From assembly GCA_018268595.1 (NCBI GenBank), contig JAFDWH010000009.1, forward strand, positions 186,001 through 250,000: 64,000 bases of DNA. Direction: 5' to 3'. Origin of the DNA: Actinomycetota bacterium (GTDB lineage: Bacteria > Actinomycetota > Thermoleophilia > Solirubrobacterales > Solirubrobacteraceae). Under the pieces are notes generated by a model. It was not told the origin of the DNA, did not search any database, and saw only the letters and a program-made list of their open reading frames with translations. Both the position numbers and the translations under genes were made by a program. The first letter of the stretch is position 1, and every line of letters starts with the position of its first letter. This document shows positions 34,269 to 43,059 of the stretch, in pieces.

Positions 34269-36793
34269 GGACGCGCAACCTGCTGTTCCTCTACGTCCAG
34301 CGGGTCCGCACGCACCCGCTGCAGGAGCTGCTGGCGCTGCTCGGGATCGCGATCGGCGTCGCGCTGATGTTCGCGGTGCTGGTCGCGAACGCGAGCGTGA
34401 CCGGGTCGGTCGAGCAGCTGATGCGCGGCACGACCGGCCGCGCGCAGCTGCAGGTGACGGCGCGCGACGAGCACGGCTTCGACGCCGCGATCGCGCGGCG
34501 GATCGCGGACGCGCCGGGCGTGCGCGCGGCGGCGCCGGTCGTCGACGTGCGCACGACGCTGACGGGCCGTGGCGGGAGCGCGCGCACGGTCGACCTGATC
34601 GGCGGCGACGCGCGGCTCGTGTCGCTCGGCGGCAGCCTGCTGCGCGAGCTGGTCTCGCCGCACATCCACCTCAGCGACGCGATCGCGCTGCCGAGCCCGC
34701 TCGCGGGCGAGCTCGGCGTGCACGGCGGCGACACGGTGCGGATCACGAGCGGCGCGCAGGTGCGGACGGTGACGGTCGCGACGCTGCTCGACAACGACCA
34801 GCTCGGCGCGCTCGTCGACAGCCCGATCGCGCTCGCGCCGCTCGCCTACGCGCAGGTCCTCGCCGGACTCGGCGACCGCTACACGCGCGTGCTGGTGGAG
34901 GCGCAGCCGGGACGGCTCGCGCAGGCGCGCGCGGCGCTCGACCGGATCGCGGCCGACCGCCTCAACGTCGCGCGCGCCGACCACGAGGCGCAGCTGCTGC
35001 GCCGCGCGGCTGCCCCGAACGACCAGTCGACCGCGCTGTTCGCGGCGATCAGCGCGCTCGTCGGGCTGCTGTTCGCGTTCAACGCGATGCTGCTGACGGT
35101 GCCGGAGCGCCGGCGCTTCATCGCGGATCTGCGGCTCGAGGGGCTCGGCGACCTGACCGTCGTGCGGCTCGTGCTGTTCGACGCGCTCGTGCTCGGCCTC
35201 GCCGCGTCGCTCGTCGGGCTGCTGCTCGGCGACCTGCTCTCGCGCGACGCGTTCCACGCGACGCCCGGCTACCTGTCGTACGCGTTCGCCGTCGGCGACC
35301 AGCGGATCGTCTCGCCGACGGCCGTGCTGCTGGCGGCCGCGGGCGGTCTCGCCGCGACCTTCATCGCCGCGCTGCGCCCGCTCAGCGACCTGCTCTCGCG
35401 CCGCCCGCTCGACGACGCGTACCGCGAGGAGGACGAGCGCACCGACGCGGCCGTCGTCCCGCGGCGCTGGCTGCCGCTCGCCGGCAGCCTGCTGGTGGCG
35501 GCGGCGACGGGCGTGCTGCTGACGGCGCCGCACGCGACGATCGTCGGGATCGGGCTGCTGGTCGGCGCGATGCTGCTGCTGATCCCGGGCCTGCTCACGA
35601 CCGGCCTGCGCGGCGTGGACCTCGTCAGCCGGCACCTGCGCAGCCCGCTGCTCGTGATCGCCGTCGGCGAGCTGCGCGCCTCGACGACGCGCGCGATCGC
35701 GCTCGCCGCGACCGGCGCGCTCGCCGTCTTCGGCAGCGTCGCGGTCGAGGGCTCGCACTTCGACCTGCAGCGCGGGCTCGACACCGACGCGCACGCGTTC
35801 AACCACCGCGCCGACCTGTGGATCGCGCCGAGCGGCGCCGCCAACGAGCTGGCGACCGTCTCCTTCCGGCCGCCGCCGGCGGCCGCGCGGATCGCGTCGC
35901 TGCCGGGCGTGCGGGCGGTGCACGTCTACCGCGGCGGCTTCCTCGACGTGAACGACCGGCGCGTGTGGGTCGTCGCGCCGTCGCGCGAGGACCGGCGACC
36001 GCTGCTGCCGAGCCAGTTGCTCCACGGCGACCTGACGACGGCGAACGCGCGCCTGCACGGCCACGGCTGGGTCGGCCTCTCGCGGGCGCTCGCGCACGGC
36101 CTGAGCGTCGGCGACCGCGTGACGCTGCCGACGCCGCGGCCGCTGCGCCTGCGGCTGGCGGCGATCCTGACGAACCTCGGCTGGAGCTCGGGCGCGGTGC
36201 TGATGAACGCCGACGACTTCAGCCGCGGATGGGGCAGCAACGACGCCGGCGCGTTGCAGGTGCTGCTCGACCCCGGCGTGTCCGCGACCGCGGCGGCCGC
36301 GCGCGTGCGGGCGCTGCTGGGCGCCCAGCAGGGGCTCGCGGTCGAGACGGCCGCGCAGCGCGAGCAGCGCTTCCGCGCCTCGACGCGGCAGGGCCTCGGG
36401 CGCCTCACGCAGATCGCGCGGCTCGTGCTGGTGGCGGCCGCGCTCGCGCTCGCGGCGGCGCTCGGCGGCGTCGTGTGGAGCCGGCGGCCGCGGCTCGCGT
36501 CGCTCAAGTTGAGCGGCTTCGGCGACGGCGACGTGTGGCGGGCGCTGATGCTCGAGAGCGCGATCGTGCTCGCGATCGGCTGCTCGATCGGCGCGCTGTT
36601 CGGGCTCTACGGCCAGTTCATGCTGACGCGCTGGTTGAGCGACTCGACCGGCTTCCCGACGGCGTACGCGCCGGCCTGGACGCTCGCGCTCTCAACGTTC
36701 GCGGGCATCACGCTCGTCGCGGTCGCGATCGCGGCGCTGCCGGGCTTCGCGGCCGCGCGCGTGTCGCCCGCCGCGACGCCCGTCGAGGATTAA
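34265..36793 (+). CDS. FtsX-like ABC transporter permease
   Basis: An 842-residue inner membrane protein with two FtsX/MacB-type repeats. A first helix near residues 15-35 (LLALLGIAIGVALMFAVLVAN) is followed by an extracytoplasmic domain, then three helices (AISALVGLLFAFNAML, LVLFDALVLGLAASLVGLLL). The second half repeats this layout, ending with LVAVAIAALPGFAAARVSP. Such permeases export lipids or peptides or regulate extracellular enzymes. ATG overlaps the preceding stop. The substrate cannot be told from the sequence. Confidence 0.9.
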   Translation: MRTRNLLFLYVQRVRTHPLQELLALLGIAIGVALMFAVLVANASVTGSVEQLMRGTTGRAQLQVTARDEHGFDAAIARRIADAPGVRAAAPVVDVRTTLTGRGGSARTVDLIGGDARLVSLGGSLLRELVSPHIHLSDAIALPSPLAGELGVHGGDTVRITSGAQVRTVTVATLLDNDQLGALVDSPIALAPLAYAQVLAGLGDRYTRVLVEAQPGRLAQARAALDRIAADRLNVARADHEAQLLRRAAAPNDQSTALFAAISALVGLLFAFNAMLLTVPERRRFIADLRLEGLGDLTVVRLVLFDALVLGLAASLVGLLLGDLLSRDAFHATPGYLSYAFAVGDQRIVSPTAVLLAAAGGLAATFIAALRPLSDLLSRRPLDDAYREEDERTDAAVVPRRWLPLAGSLLVAAATGVLLTAPHATIVGIGLLVGAMLLLIPGLLTTGLRGVDLVSRHLRSPLLVIAVGELRASTTRAIALAATGALAVFGSVAVEGSHFDLQRGLDTDAHAFNHRADLWIAPSGAANELATVSFRPPPAAARIASLPGVRAVHVYRGGFLDVNDRRVWVVAPSREDRRPLLPSQLLHGDLTTANARLHGHGWVGLSRALAHGLSVGDRVTLPTPRPLRLRLAAILTNLGWSSGAVLMNADDFSRGWGSNDAGALQVLLDPGVSATAAAARVRALLGAQQGLAVETAAQREQRFRASTRQGLGRLTQIARLVLVAAALALAAALGGVVWSRRPRLASLKLSGFGDGDVWRALMLESAIVLAIGCSIGALFGLYGQFMLTRWLSDSTGFPTAYAPAWTLALSTFAGITLVAVAIAALPGFAAARVSPAATPVED

Positions 36794-36862
36794 TCGACTG
36801 CCTTAACGTTCTTTGCGAGGCCGGTCGATACGACCGGGGAGCTTCCTACGCTCTGTCGTTGA

Positions 36863-38056
36863 ATGCGATCGGTCGCCGAGGTGTCGCAGGGATCCCGCGC
36901 GCGCGAGCTCGCCGCGCTCGCCGTCGTGATGGCGCGCTTCTGGCTGCTCGTGCTGCCGGCCGCGCGCACGGAGCTGCGCGGGTGGGAGCGGGCGGCGGCG
37001 GCGATCCCGCACCCGGGGTTGCGCGCGCAGGCGCTCGCGACGCTCGACAGCGAGCGGCTCAGCGTCGCCGGCGCCGCGCTGTTCGCCGCGACGACGCCGC
37101 GCCGGCGCGATCCCGCGCTCGTGCGCGCGCTCGTCGCCTACCAGGTGATCTGCGACTACCTCGACACGCTCTCCGAGCAGCCGAGCGCCGACCCGGTCGG
37201 CAACGGCGCGCAGCTCCACCGCGCGCTCGCCGACGCCGTCGGCGAGGGGCCCGTCGCCGACCACTACAGCCGCCACGCCGTGCGCGACGACGGCGGCTAC
37301 CTGGCGGCGCTCGTGGCGGCCTGCCGCGAGGGCTGCGCGGCGCTGCCGGCGTTCGCGCCGGTGCGCGCGGCGGCGGTCCGCGAGGCGCGTCGCAACGAGG
37401 TGCAGGGGATCAACCACGCGCCCGCCGCGGTGCGCGAGCCGGCGCTGCGCGCGTGGGCGGGGGACGCTACTCGCGCCGACGACGCGGCCGGCGACGCGAG
37501 CTGGTTCGAGCTGGCGGCGGCCGGCAGCTCCTCGCTGGCGGTGCTGGCGCTGATCGCGGCGGCCGCCGACCCGGCGACGACGACGGACGCCGCGGAGCGG
37601 GTGCGGCGCGCGTACTTCCCCTGGATCGAGGCGCTCAGCACGCTGCTCGACAGCGTCGCCGACCACGCCGACGACGCGCGGACCGGGGAGCTGAGCTTCG
37701 TCGGCCAGTACCCGTCGCGGAGGGCCGCCGTCGCGCGGCTGCGCGCGGTGACCGCGCGCGCGGTCGCGGGCGCGCGCTCGCTGCCGCGCGGCGAGCGCCA
37801 CGTCGTGCTGGTCGCCGGCATGATCGCGATGCACGTCTCCGAGCCCGGCGCGTGGCTGCCGGCGGCGCGACCGGCGACGCGCGCGGTGCTGCGCGCCGCC
37901 GACACGGTCCTGATGCCGCTGCTGCTCCTGCTGCTGCGCGGCTGGCGCGGCGCGCGCTGCGCGCGCCGCTACGCCCGCGCGGGCGGTGCCGGCGGGGGCG
38001 CGCCGGCGCCGACGCCGATCGGGCAGCTGACGCCCGTGCCGCCGAGCCCGCAGTAG
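36863..38056 (+). CDS. DUF2600 family protein (large terpene synthase-like)
   Basis: A 397-residue helical protein of the family that includes Bacillus YtpB (tetraprenyl-beta-curcumene synthase). [17 protein letters not shown] near residue 98 provides an aspartate motif comparable to the magnesium-binding DYLD of that enzyme, and [18 protein letters not shown] near residue 255 a second acidic motif. It may cyclise a long-chain prenyl diphosphate; this is family-based inference. TACGCT lies 10 bases before the ATG. The C-terminal 29 codons overlap the end of msrA on the other strand. Confidence 0.85.
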   Translation: MRSVAEVSQGSRARELAALAVVMARFWLLVLPAARTELRGWERAAAAIPHPGLRAQALATLDSERLSVAGAALFAATTPRRRDPALVRALVAYQVICDYLDTLSEQPSADPVGNGAQLHRALADAVGEGPVADHYSRHAVRDDGGYLAALVAACREGCAALPAFAPVRAAAVREARRNEVQGINHAPAAVREPALRAWAGDATRADDAAGDASWFELAAAGSSSLAVLALIAAAADPATTTDAAERVRRAYFPWIEALSTLLDSVADHADDARTGELSFVGQYPSRRAAVARLRAVTARAVAGARSLPRGERHVVLVAGMIAMHVSEPGAWLPAARPATRAVLRAADTVLMPLLLLLLRGWRGARCARRYARAGGAGGGAPAPTPIGQLTPVPPSPQ

Positions 38057-38655
38057 CCGAACGGGTTCTTCGCGAGGTACTGCTGGTGGTAGTCCTCGGC
38101 GTAGTAGAAGCCGTCCGGCGCGAGCTGTGCGATCTCGGTGGTGATCTCGCCGTAGCCGGCCTGCGCGAGCGTCTGCTGGTACGCCTCGCGCGAGGCGAGC
38201 GCGGCGTCGCGCTGCGCGTCGCTCGTCCAGTAGATCGCGGAGCGGTACTGCGTGCCGACGTCGTTGCCCTGCCGCATGCCCTGGGTCGGGTCGTGCCCCT
38301 CCCAGAACAGCTTCAGCAGCGCGTCGTAGGACGTTCTCGCGGGGTCGAAGACGACCAGCACGACCTCCGTGTGGCCGGTCTGCGTGGAGCAGACCTCCTC
38401 GTAGGTCGGGTTCGGCGTGAAGCCGCCGGCGTAGCCGACCGCGGTCGTGTGGACGCCCGGCGCCTGCCAGAAGATCCGCTCGGCGCCCCAGAAGCAGCCG
38501 AGGCCGAAGACGGCCGTCTCGTGCCCGGCCGGGAACGGCGGCTTGAGCGGCGTGCCGAGCACGTCGTGCGTGGTCGAGGTGGGGATCGGCTGCGCGCGGC
38601 CGGCCAGCGCGCGATCCGCGTCCACCATGTCGGTCTTGCGGGTGAGGAAGCGCAT
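37969..38655 (-). CDS. msrA: Peptide methionine sulfoxide reductase MsrA
   Basis: A 228-residue repair enzyme reducing methionine-S-sulfoxide in proteins. [17 protein letters not shown] near residue 50 contains the catalytic Cys; [29 protein letters not shown] and [11 protein letters not shown] are family blocks, and [15 protein letters not shown] near the end holds the resolving cysteines. The short Ala/Pro tail after that lies in the overlap with DUF2600. TAGATT on the complement (38662-38667) lies 6 bases before the ATG, so the mRNA is probably leaderless. No msrB is adjacent. Confidence 0.95.
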   Translation of the reverse strand: MRFLTRKTDMVDADRALAGRAQPIPTSTTHDVLGTPLKPPFPAGHETAVFGLGCFWGAERIFWQAPGVHTTAVGYAGGFTPNPTYEEVCSTQTGHTEVVLVVFDPARTSYDALLKLFWEGHDPTQGMRQGNDVGTQYRSAIYWTSDAQRDAALASREAYQQTLAQAGYGEITTEIAQLAPDGFYYAEDYHQQYLAKNPFGYCGLGGTGVSCPIGVGAGAPPPAPPARA

Positions 38656-38661
38656 GCCCTG

Positions 38662-38667
38662 AATCTA
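38662..38667 (-). promoter_or_regulatory. Candidate -10 element of msrA
   Basis: TAGATT on the complement with a 6-base gap to the msrA ATG; it overlaps the stop of the upstream permease gene. Confidence 0.4.
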
Positions 38668-39513
38668 GCCGGCGGCGGCGGCGCGACCCTTACGAGTCGA
38701 TGACGCCGCCGCGCCGAGCCGCGCGAGCAGGTACGCGGCGACGAGCAGGCCGGCAATCGACGCGCCGGCCGCGACGCGCGCGTAGTAGGACAGGTAGAGG
38801 CCGCCGACGCCCGCGAGCGCGCCGAGCAGCACGGCGAGCGCCATCATCGGCGCGAGCCGCTGCGTGAGCCGCCGCGCCGCCGCCGCGGGCGCGACAAGCA
38901 CCGCGACGACGAGCAGGTTGCCGAGCCCCTGCACGGCGACCAGCACGGCGAGCGCGACGAGCCCGAGCAGCAGCACGTCGACCGCGAGCGACGGGACGCC
39001 GAGCGCGCGCGCGCCGTCGCGGTCGAAGCCGGCCGCGAGCAGCCGCCAGTGCGCCGCCCGCAGCGCGAGCAGCACGACCGCGGCGAGCGCGCCGCCGGCC
39101 AGCAGGTCGGCGCCCGTGGTGCTCAAGACGTCCCCGAACAGCAGGCCCTGGATCCCGACCGGCGTGCGCGGCGAGAGCGCCAGCAGCGCGCCCGCTCCGA
39201 ACAGCGTCGTGACGGCGACCGCGACCGCGTCGTCGCGCCCGATCCGCCCGCGCCCGACCTGCCCGGCAAGCGCGACCGCGAGCGCCGCGACGAGGATCCC
39301 GGCCGCGCCGCCGAGCAGCAGCGGCACGCCGGCGAGCGACGCCAGCACGAGCCCGGGGAACATTCCGTGCGCGAGCGACTCGGCGCCGTAGGACAGCTCG
39401 CCGAGCACGATCCAGCAACCGAGCGTCCCGCCGACGAGCGCGAGCAAGAGCACCTCGAGCAGCGCCCGCTGCATCAGGCCCTGGGCGAACGGCTCGGTCA
39501 GCGCGTGCAGCAC
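38665..39513 (-). CDS. Metal ABC transporter permease (ZnuB-like), copy 2
   Basis: A 282-residue permease of the ABC-3 family for zinc or manganese. Eight or so hydrophobic helices are visible; GTLGCWIVLGELSYGAESLAHGMFP contains the typical early family block with the conserved histidine, and GLLFGDVLSTTGADLL and ARALGVPSLAVDVLLL are further blocks. GTG at 39513 lies 3 bases past the ATPase stop. It is the third gene of a permease-ATPase-permease operon, so the channel is probably a heterodimer with the first permease. Confidence 0.88.
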   Translation of the reverse strand: MLHALTEPFAQGLMQRALLEVLLLALVGGTLGCWIVLGELSYGAESLAHGMFPGLVLASLAGVPLLLGGAAGILVAALAVALAGQVGRGRIGRDDAVAVAVTTLFGAGALLALSPRTPVGIQGLLFGDVLSTTGADLLAGGALAAVVLLALRAAHWRLLAAGFDRDGARALGVPSLAVDVLLLGLVALAVLVAVQGLGNLLVVAVLVAPAAAARRLTQRLAPMMALAVLLGALAGVGGLYLSYYARVAAGASIAGLLVAAYLLARLGAAASSTRKGRAAAAG

Positions 39514-39515
39514 GG

Positions 39516-40280
39516 TCAGTGGTGATGGTGGTGCGGCGGCAGGATCGCCTCCTGCGGCCCCGGGGCGCCGGCGTGGGCGGGCGGCAGCGTCACGATCGCG
39601 CCGCCGTAGGTGGCGGCGAGCACGTCGTGCGTCAGCGTCGCGGCGGGGACGCCGAACGCGATCTGGCGGCCGTTGACACACAGCACGCGGTCCCACCGGC
39701 GCGCCTGCTCGAGGTCGTGCGTCGCGATCAGCACGCCGCGCCCCTCGCCGGCCAGCTCGGCCAGCAGCGCCTCCAGGCGCGCGGCGCTCGTCGCGTCGAG
39801 GCCGGTGAACGGCTCGTCGAGCAGCAGCACCTCGGCGTCCTGCACGAGCGCGCGCGCGATCAGCACGCGCTGGCGCTGGCCGCCCGACAGCTCGCCGTAG
39901 GTGCGCGCGGCGCGGTCGGCGAGGTCGACGCGCGCCAGCGCGGCGCGCGCGGCGGCGCGGTCGGCGCGGCTCGGGCGCCGCCACCACGCGCGGCCGGGGA
40001 TCGTCCCCATCAGCGCGACGTCGAGCGCGCTGACGGGGAAGTCGAGGCGCGAGCGCTCGGTCTGCGGGACGCTCGCGCAGCGACCGGCGACGCGCAGCGT
40101 GCCGGCGGCGGGGCGCAGCTCGCCGAGCAGCGCGCGGAACAGCGTCGTCTTGCCGCCGCCGTTGGGGCCCAGCACGGCGATCCGCTCGCCGGGTCGCAGG
40201 TCGAAGCCGACGCCGGCGAGCGCGGGCTCGCCGCCGCCGTAGGAGACGGCGAGGTCGCTCGCCGCGACGAGCGCGCTCAC
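39516..40280 (-). CDS. Metal ABC transporter ATP-binding protein (ZnuC-like) with penta-histidine tail
   Basis: A 254-residue ATPase of the zinc/manganese importer class. Walker A GPNGGGKTT, Q-loop VPQTERSRLDFPVS, signature ELSGGQRQRVLIARAL, Walker B EVLLLDEPFTGLD and switch histidine in IATHDLEQ are intact. The chain ends in PPHHHHH, a possible metal-binding tail. The GTG start overlaps the upstream permease stop by 4 bases. No solute-binding protein gene is in the operon. Confidence 0.92.
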   Translation of the reverse strand: MSALVAASDLAVSYGGGEPALAGVGFDLRPGERIAVLGPNGGGKTTLFRALLGELRPAAGTLRVAGRCASVPQTERSRLDFPVSALDVALMGTIPGRAWWRRPSRADRAAARAALARVDLADRAARTYGELSGGQRQRVLIARALVQDAEVLLLDEPFTGLDATSAARLEALLAELAGEGRGVLIATHDLEQARRWDRVLCVNGRQIAFGVPAATLTHDVLAATYGGAIVTLPPAHAGAPGPQEAILPPHHHHH

Positions 40281-41101
40281 GCGGCCGCCTCCCGCGCGCG
40301 CGGCAGCAGCGCGACGAGCGCGAAGACGGCGCCGGCGACGACCGCGACCGTCGCGCCGGGCGGCGCGTTCAGCTCGACCGCCAGCCACACGCCGAGCGCG
40401 CCCTCCGCGGCGGCGAGCGCGACCGTCGCGAGCTGCCAGGCGCCGACGCGGTCGCTCAGCAGGCGCGCGGTCGCGGCCGGCACGACCAGCAGCGCGGTCG
40501 CGAGCAGCGCGCCGACGGCGGCGAGCACGGCGACGGCGGCGAGCGCGACGAGCACGAGCAGCAGCGTGTCGGGCACGCGCGAGCGGACGCCGAGCGCGCG
40601 CGCGGCCTGCGGGTCGAAGCCGGTCGCGAGCCAGCGCGTGCCGAGCAGCCACGTCGCCGCGAGCGCGACGAGCGCGGCGGCGGCGGCAAGGCGCACGTCG
40701 CCGGCGCCGATCGCCAGCAGGCTGCCGAACAGCAGCGACTCGACCGAGGCGGGCGAGTGGAACACGTCGGACGCCAGCACGATGCCGGTCGCGAGCGCGG
40801 CGACGAGCACGAGCGCGGTGAGCGTCCCGTCGCCGCCGCCGTGGTCGCGGTCGCGGCGCGCGCCGAGACGGCCGACCGCGAGCGCGAACAGCAGCGCGGC
40901 GCCGAAGCCGCCGAGCGTCGCCGCGAAGCCGAGGCCGTCGGCGAGCACGAGGCCGGGGAAGGCAGCGGCGGCCGCGCCGTGAGCGGCGAACGCGAGCCCG
41001 CGCAGCACGATCCAGCAGCCGAGCGTGCCGGCCAGCACGGCCAGCAGCAGCAGCTCCACGAGCGCGCGCTGGACGAAGGGGAGCTGGAACGGCTCGAGCA
41101 T
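40277..41101 (-). CDS. Metal ABC transporter permease (ZnuB-like), copy 1
   Basis: A 274-residue permease of the same ABC-3 family as the last gene of this operon. GTLGCWIVLRGLAFAAHGAA and ESLLFGSLLAIGAGDV with ARALGVRSRVPDTLLL parallel the second permease. ATG at 41101 is chosen; TATGCT on the complement lies 9 bases upstream, and the Fur-family box at 41116-41134 overlaps that promoter, so zinc-dependent repression of the whole operon is likely. First gene of the operon, divergent from the Fur/Zur regulator. Confidence 0.9.
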   Translation of the reverse strand: MLEPFQLPFVQRALVELLLLAVLAGTLGCWIVLRGLAFAAHGAAAAAFPGLVLADGLGFAATLGGFGAALLFALAVGRLGARRDRDHGGGDGTLTALVLVAALATGIVLASDVFHSPASVESLLFGSLLAIGAGDVRLAAAAALVALAATWLLGTRWLATGFDPQAARALGVRSRVPDTLLLVLVALAAVAVLAAVGALLATALLVVPAATARLLSDRVGAWQLATVALAAAEGALGVWLAVELNAPPGATVAVVAGAVFALVALLPRAREAAA

Positions 41102-41115
41102 CGGCCGCCCAGCAT

Positions 41116-41134
41116 AATGAGAATGAGTCTGATT
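41116..41134. promoter_or_regulatory. Fur-family (probable Zur) box
   Basis: AATGAGAATGAGTCTGATT is a 19-base imperfect palindrome (AAT.AGA.T.A.TCT.ATT) in an AT-rich patch between the divergent permease and Fur-family genes. Size and sequence resemble Zur and Fur operators. It is placed to cover the permease -10 region. Confidence 0.65.
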
Positions 41135-41184
41135 TGCATCCGGGCGCGCGGCGAGCGCGCGCCCGCCGCTACGATCGGGCTTCG

Positions 41185-41646
41185 ATGGCCGGCACGAGAG
41201 CGACACGCACGAGCTGGCGCGAGCACACGCTCGCGACGCTCGCCGACGCCGGCTACCGCCGCGGCGGCGCGCGCAACGCGGTCGTCGAGCTGCTCGACCG
41301 CGAGGACTGCGCGCTGACCGCCCAGGAGATCGACGACCGCCTGCGCGCGGACGGGCGCGGCGTCGGGCGCGCGAGCGTCTACCGGATTCTCGAGCTGCTG
41401 ACCGAGCTGCGGCTCGTGCAGCGGATCGACGTCGGCCAGGGCGTCGCGCGCTACGAGCGCCACCTGCCCGACGGCGACCACCATCACCACCTCGTGTGCG
41501 ACAGCTGCGGGCAGATCGAGCCGTTCGAGGACCCCGCGCTCGAGCAGGCGATCGAGCGCGTCTCGCGCACGCTCAGCTTCGCCGTCGACGACCACGACGT
41601 CGTCCTGCACGGCGCCTGCAGCGACTGCCGCGACGCGGCGGCGTAG
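41185..41646 (+). CDS. Fur family regulator (probable Zur)
   Basis: A 153-residue metal-responsive repressor. The winged helix shows ALTAQEIDDRLRADGRGVGRASVYRILELL. The His-rich ligand segment DGDHHHHLVCDSCGQIEPF and the C-terminal CSDCRDAAA supply two CxxC pairs for structural zinc. Divergent orientation from a zinc-type ABC operon across a Fur-family box points to Zur rather than Fur or PerR. TACGAT ends 9 bases before the ATG. Confidence 0.9.
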   Translation: MAGTRATRTSWREHTLATLADAGYRRGGARNAVVELLDREDCALTAQEIDDRLRADGRGVGRASVYRILELLTELRLVQRIDVGQGVARYERHLPDGDHHHHLVCDSCGQIEPFEDPALEQAIERVSRTLSFAVDDHDVVLHGACSDCRDAAA

Positions 41647-41662
41647 CGGCTCTCAGCCAGCT

Positions 41663-41711
41663 CCCAGGGTCCCTTGACCGTTCCTTGGGCGCCCGCTTAC
41701 GGGACCTTGGG
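41663..41711 (+). repeat. Long inverted repeat upstream of the ApbE operon
   Basis: CCCAGGGTCCC (41663-41673) and GGGACCTTGGG (41701-41711) pair over 11 positions with one G-T pair, enclosing a 27-base loop that itself contains the palindrome GGGCGCCC. It starts 17 bases after the fur stop and ends 24 bases before the next ATG, so it could be the fur terminator or a leader or operator of the electron-transfer operon. Confidence 0.6.
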
Positions 41712-41734
41712 GTCGCCGGCGCAAGATTGAGCGC

Positions 41735-42079
41735 ATGCCGATCCCCCAGCAGCCGACCGGCGACCCCGCGGCCGCACGCGACGCCGGCGTGCGGCGCGTG
41801 CGCCACACGACCCGCTGGCTGCTCGCCGGCGCCGTCGGCCTGACCGGGGCGCTCGCCGCCGTCGCCGCGCAGCAGACGCCGCCGTCGAGCGCCGCCGCCG
41901 CGAGTGCGAGCGGCGGCACCAGCGGTAGCAGCGGCAGCGACAGCGGCTCCACGTACGAAGACGGCGGCTCCGGCTACGAGGACGACGGCGGCTACGCCGC
42001 CTCCCCGCAGGCGCCCGCGCAGGCGCCGCAGGCGGCGTCCCCGTCGGTCACGCCGAACGCCTCCTCGGGGGCCTCGTGA
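41735..42079 (+). CDS. Small membrane-anchored protein with low-complexity tail, first gene of the ApbE operon
   Basis: I do not recognise a domain. The 114 residues comprise a basic N-terminus (about 28 residues), one hydrophobic helix (WLLAGAVGLTGALAAVAA), then an extracytoplasmic Gly/Ser/Tyr/Asp-rich and Ala/Pro-rich tail. The last seven residues, NASSGAS, resemble the D-x-x-(S/T)-G-A-T motif that ApbE flavinylates, with Asn for Asp and Ser for Thr. The stop overlaps the apbE ATG by 4 bases. In related clusters this position holds an FMN-binding domain protein, so a carrier role is possible but unproven. Confidence 0.7.
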   Translation: MPIPQQPTGDPAAARDAGVRRVRHTTRWLLAGAVGLTGALAAVAAQQTPPSSAAAASASGGTSGSSGSDSGSTYEDGGSGYEDDGGYAASPQAPAQAPQAASPSVTPNASSGAS

Positions 42080-43059
42080 GCGCGACCGCGAGCTGGCGCG
42101 CACTCGGCACGAGCGCGACCGTCGCGACCGCCGCCGCGGACGCGCTGCCCGCGGCGCGCGCCGCGGTCGAGCGCGAGCTCGCGGCGATCGACCTCGCGTG
42201 CAGCCGCTTCCGCGACGACTCCGAGCTGACGGCGCTGAACGCCGCCGCGGGCGCGCCCGTGCCGGTGAGCCCGCTGCTCGCGCAGGCGGTCGCTGTCGCG
42301 CTGCGCGCCGCCCGCGCGACCGGCGGCGTGGTCGACCCGACGCTCGGCGCGGAGCTGGTGCGCGCCGGCTACGACCGCGACTTCGGCGAGCTGGCCGCGC
42401 TGAGCGCAGGACAGGCTCCCGCCGCGCGCGCGGCCGGCGAGGCGGGGTCGCGCGGCGTGGGCGCTGGCGGCGCGCCACGCCGCCGCCCCGCCTGGCCGGC
42501 CGTGCGGCTCGACCGCGCTCGCGGCACCGTGACGCTCCCCGCCGGCGTCGCGCTCGACCTCGGCGCGACGGCGAAGGCGCTCGCGGCCGACCGCGCCGCG
42601 CGGGCGGCCCACGCCGCCGCCGGCTGCGGCGTGCTCGTGAGCCTCGGCGGCGACGTCGCGGTCGCCGGCCCGGCGCCCGGCGACGGCTGGGCGATCCGCG
42701 TGACCGAGGACCACGCCGCGCCGGCGGAGGCCGCCGGGCAGGTCGTGACGATCCCCGCTGGCGGCCTCGCGACGTCCGGCACGACGGTGCGCCGCTGGCA
42801 GGCCGGCGGCGTGCCGCGCCACCACCTGCTCGACCCGCGCACGGGCGAGCCCGCGGCCGTCGTCTGGCGCACGGCGAGCGTCGCGGCGGCGAGCTGCGTC
42901 GACGCGAACACCGCCTCGACCGCGGCGATCGTGCTCGGTGCGAGCGCCGCTCCGTGGCTGCTGCGCCACGGCCTGCCGGCGCGGCTCGTGTCCGCGCGCG
43001 GGCGCGTGCTGCTGATCGGCGCGTGGCCGCGCCGCCTGCCGCAGGAGCGGGCGGCATGA
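42076..43059 (+). CDS. apbE: FAD:protein FMN transferase
   Basis: A 327-residue enzyme that transfers FMN from FAD to a Thr or Ser of extracytoplasmic target proteins. CSRFRDDSELTALNA, GGVVDPTLGAELV, LDLGATAKALAADRAA, VSLGGDVAVAG, GLATSGTTVRRW, HHLLDPRTGEP and VDANTASTAAIVLG are the family blocks in order, including the magnesium-binding Asp region. No signal peptide is evident. It overlaps both neighbours by 4 bases (ATGA), fixing it within a five-gene operon. Confidence 0.94.
   Translation: MSATASWRALGTSATVATAAADALPAARAAVERELAAIDLACSRFRDDSELTALNAAAGAPVPVSPLLAQAVAVALRAARATGGVVDPTLGAELVRAGYDRDFGELAALSAGQAPAARAAGEAGSRGVGAGGAPRRRPAWPAVRLDRARGTVTLPAGVALDLGATAKALAADRAARAAHAAAGCGVLVSLGGDVAVAGPAPGDGWAIRVTEDHAAPAEAAGQVVTIPAGGLATSGTTVRRWQAGGVPRHHLLDPRTGEPAAVVWRTASVAAASCVDANTASTAAIVLGASAAPWLLRHGLPARLVSARGRVLLIGAWPRRLPQERAA

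Noticed and set aside
39516-39533. Five histidines at the end of an ATPase, resembling a cloning tag
   Set aside because: The run is continuous with a natural Pro-rich C-terminus and is followed by a native gene junction; no vector sequence is present. It is treated as a natural metal-binding tail.
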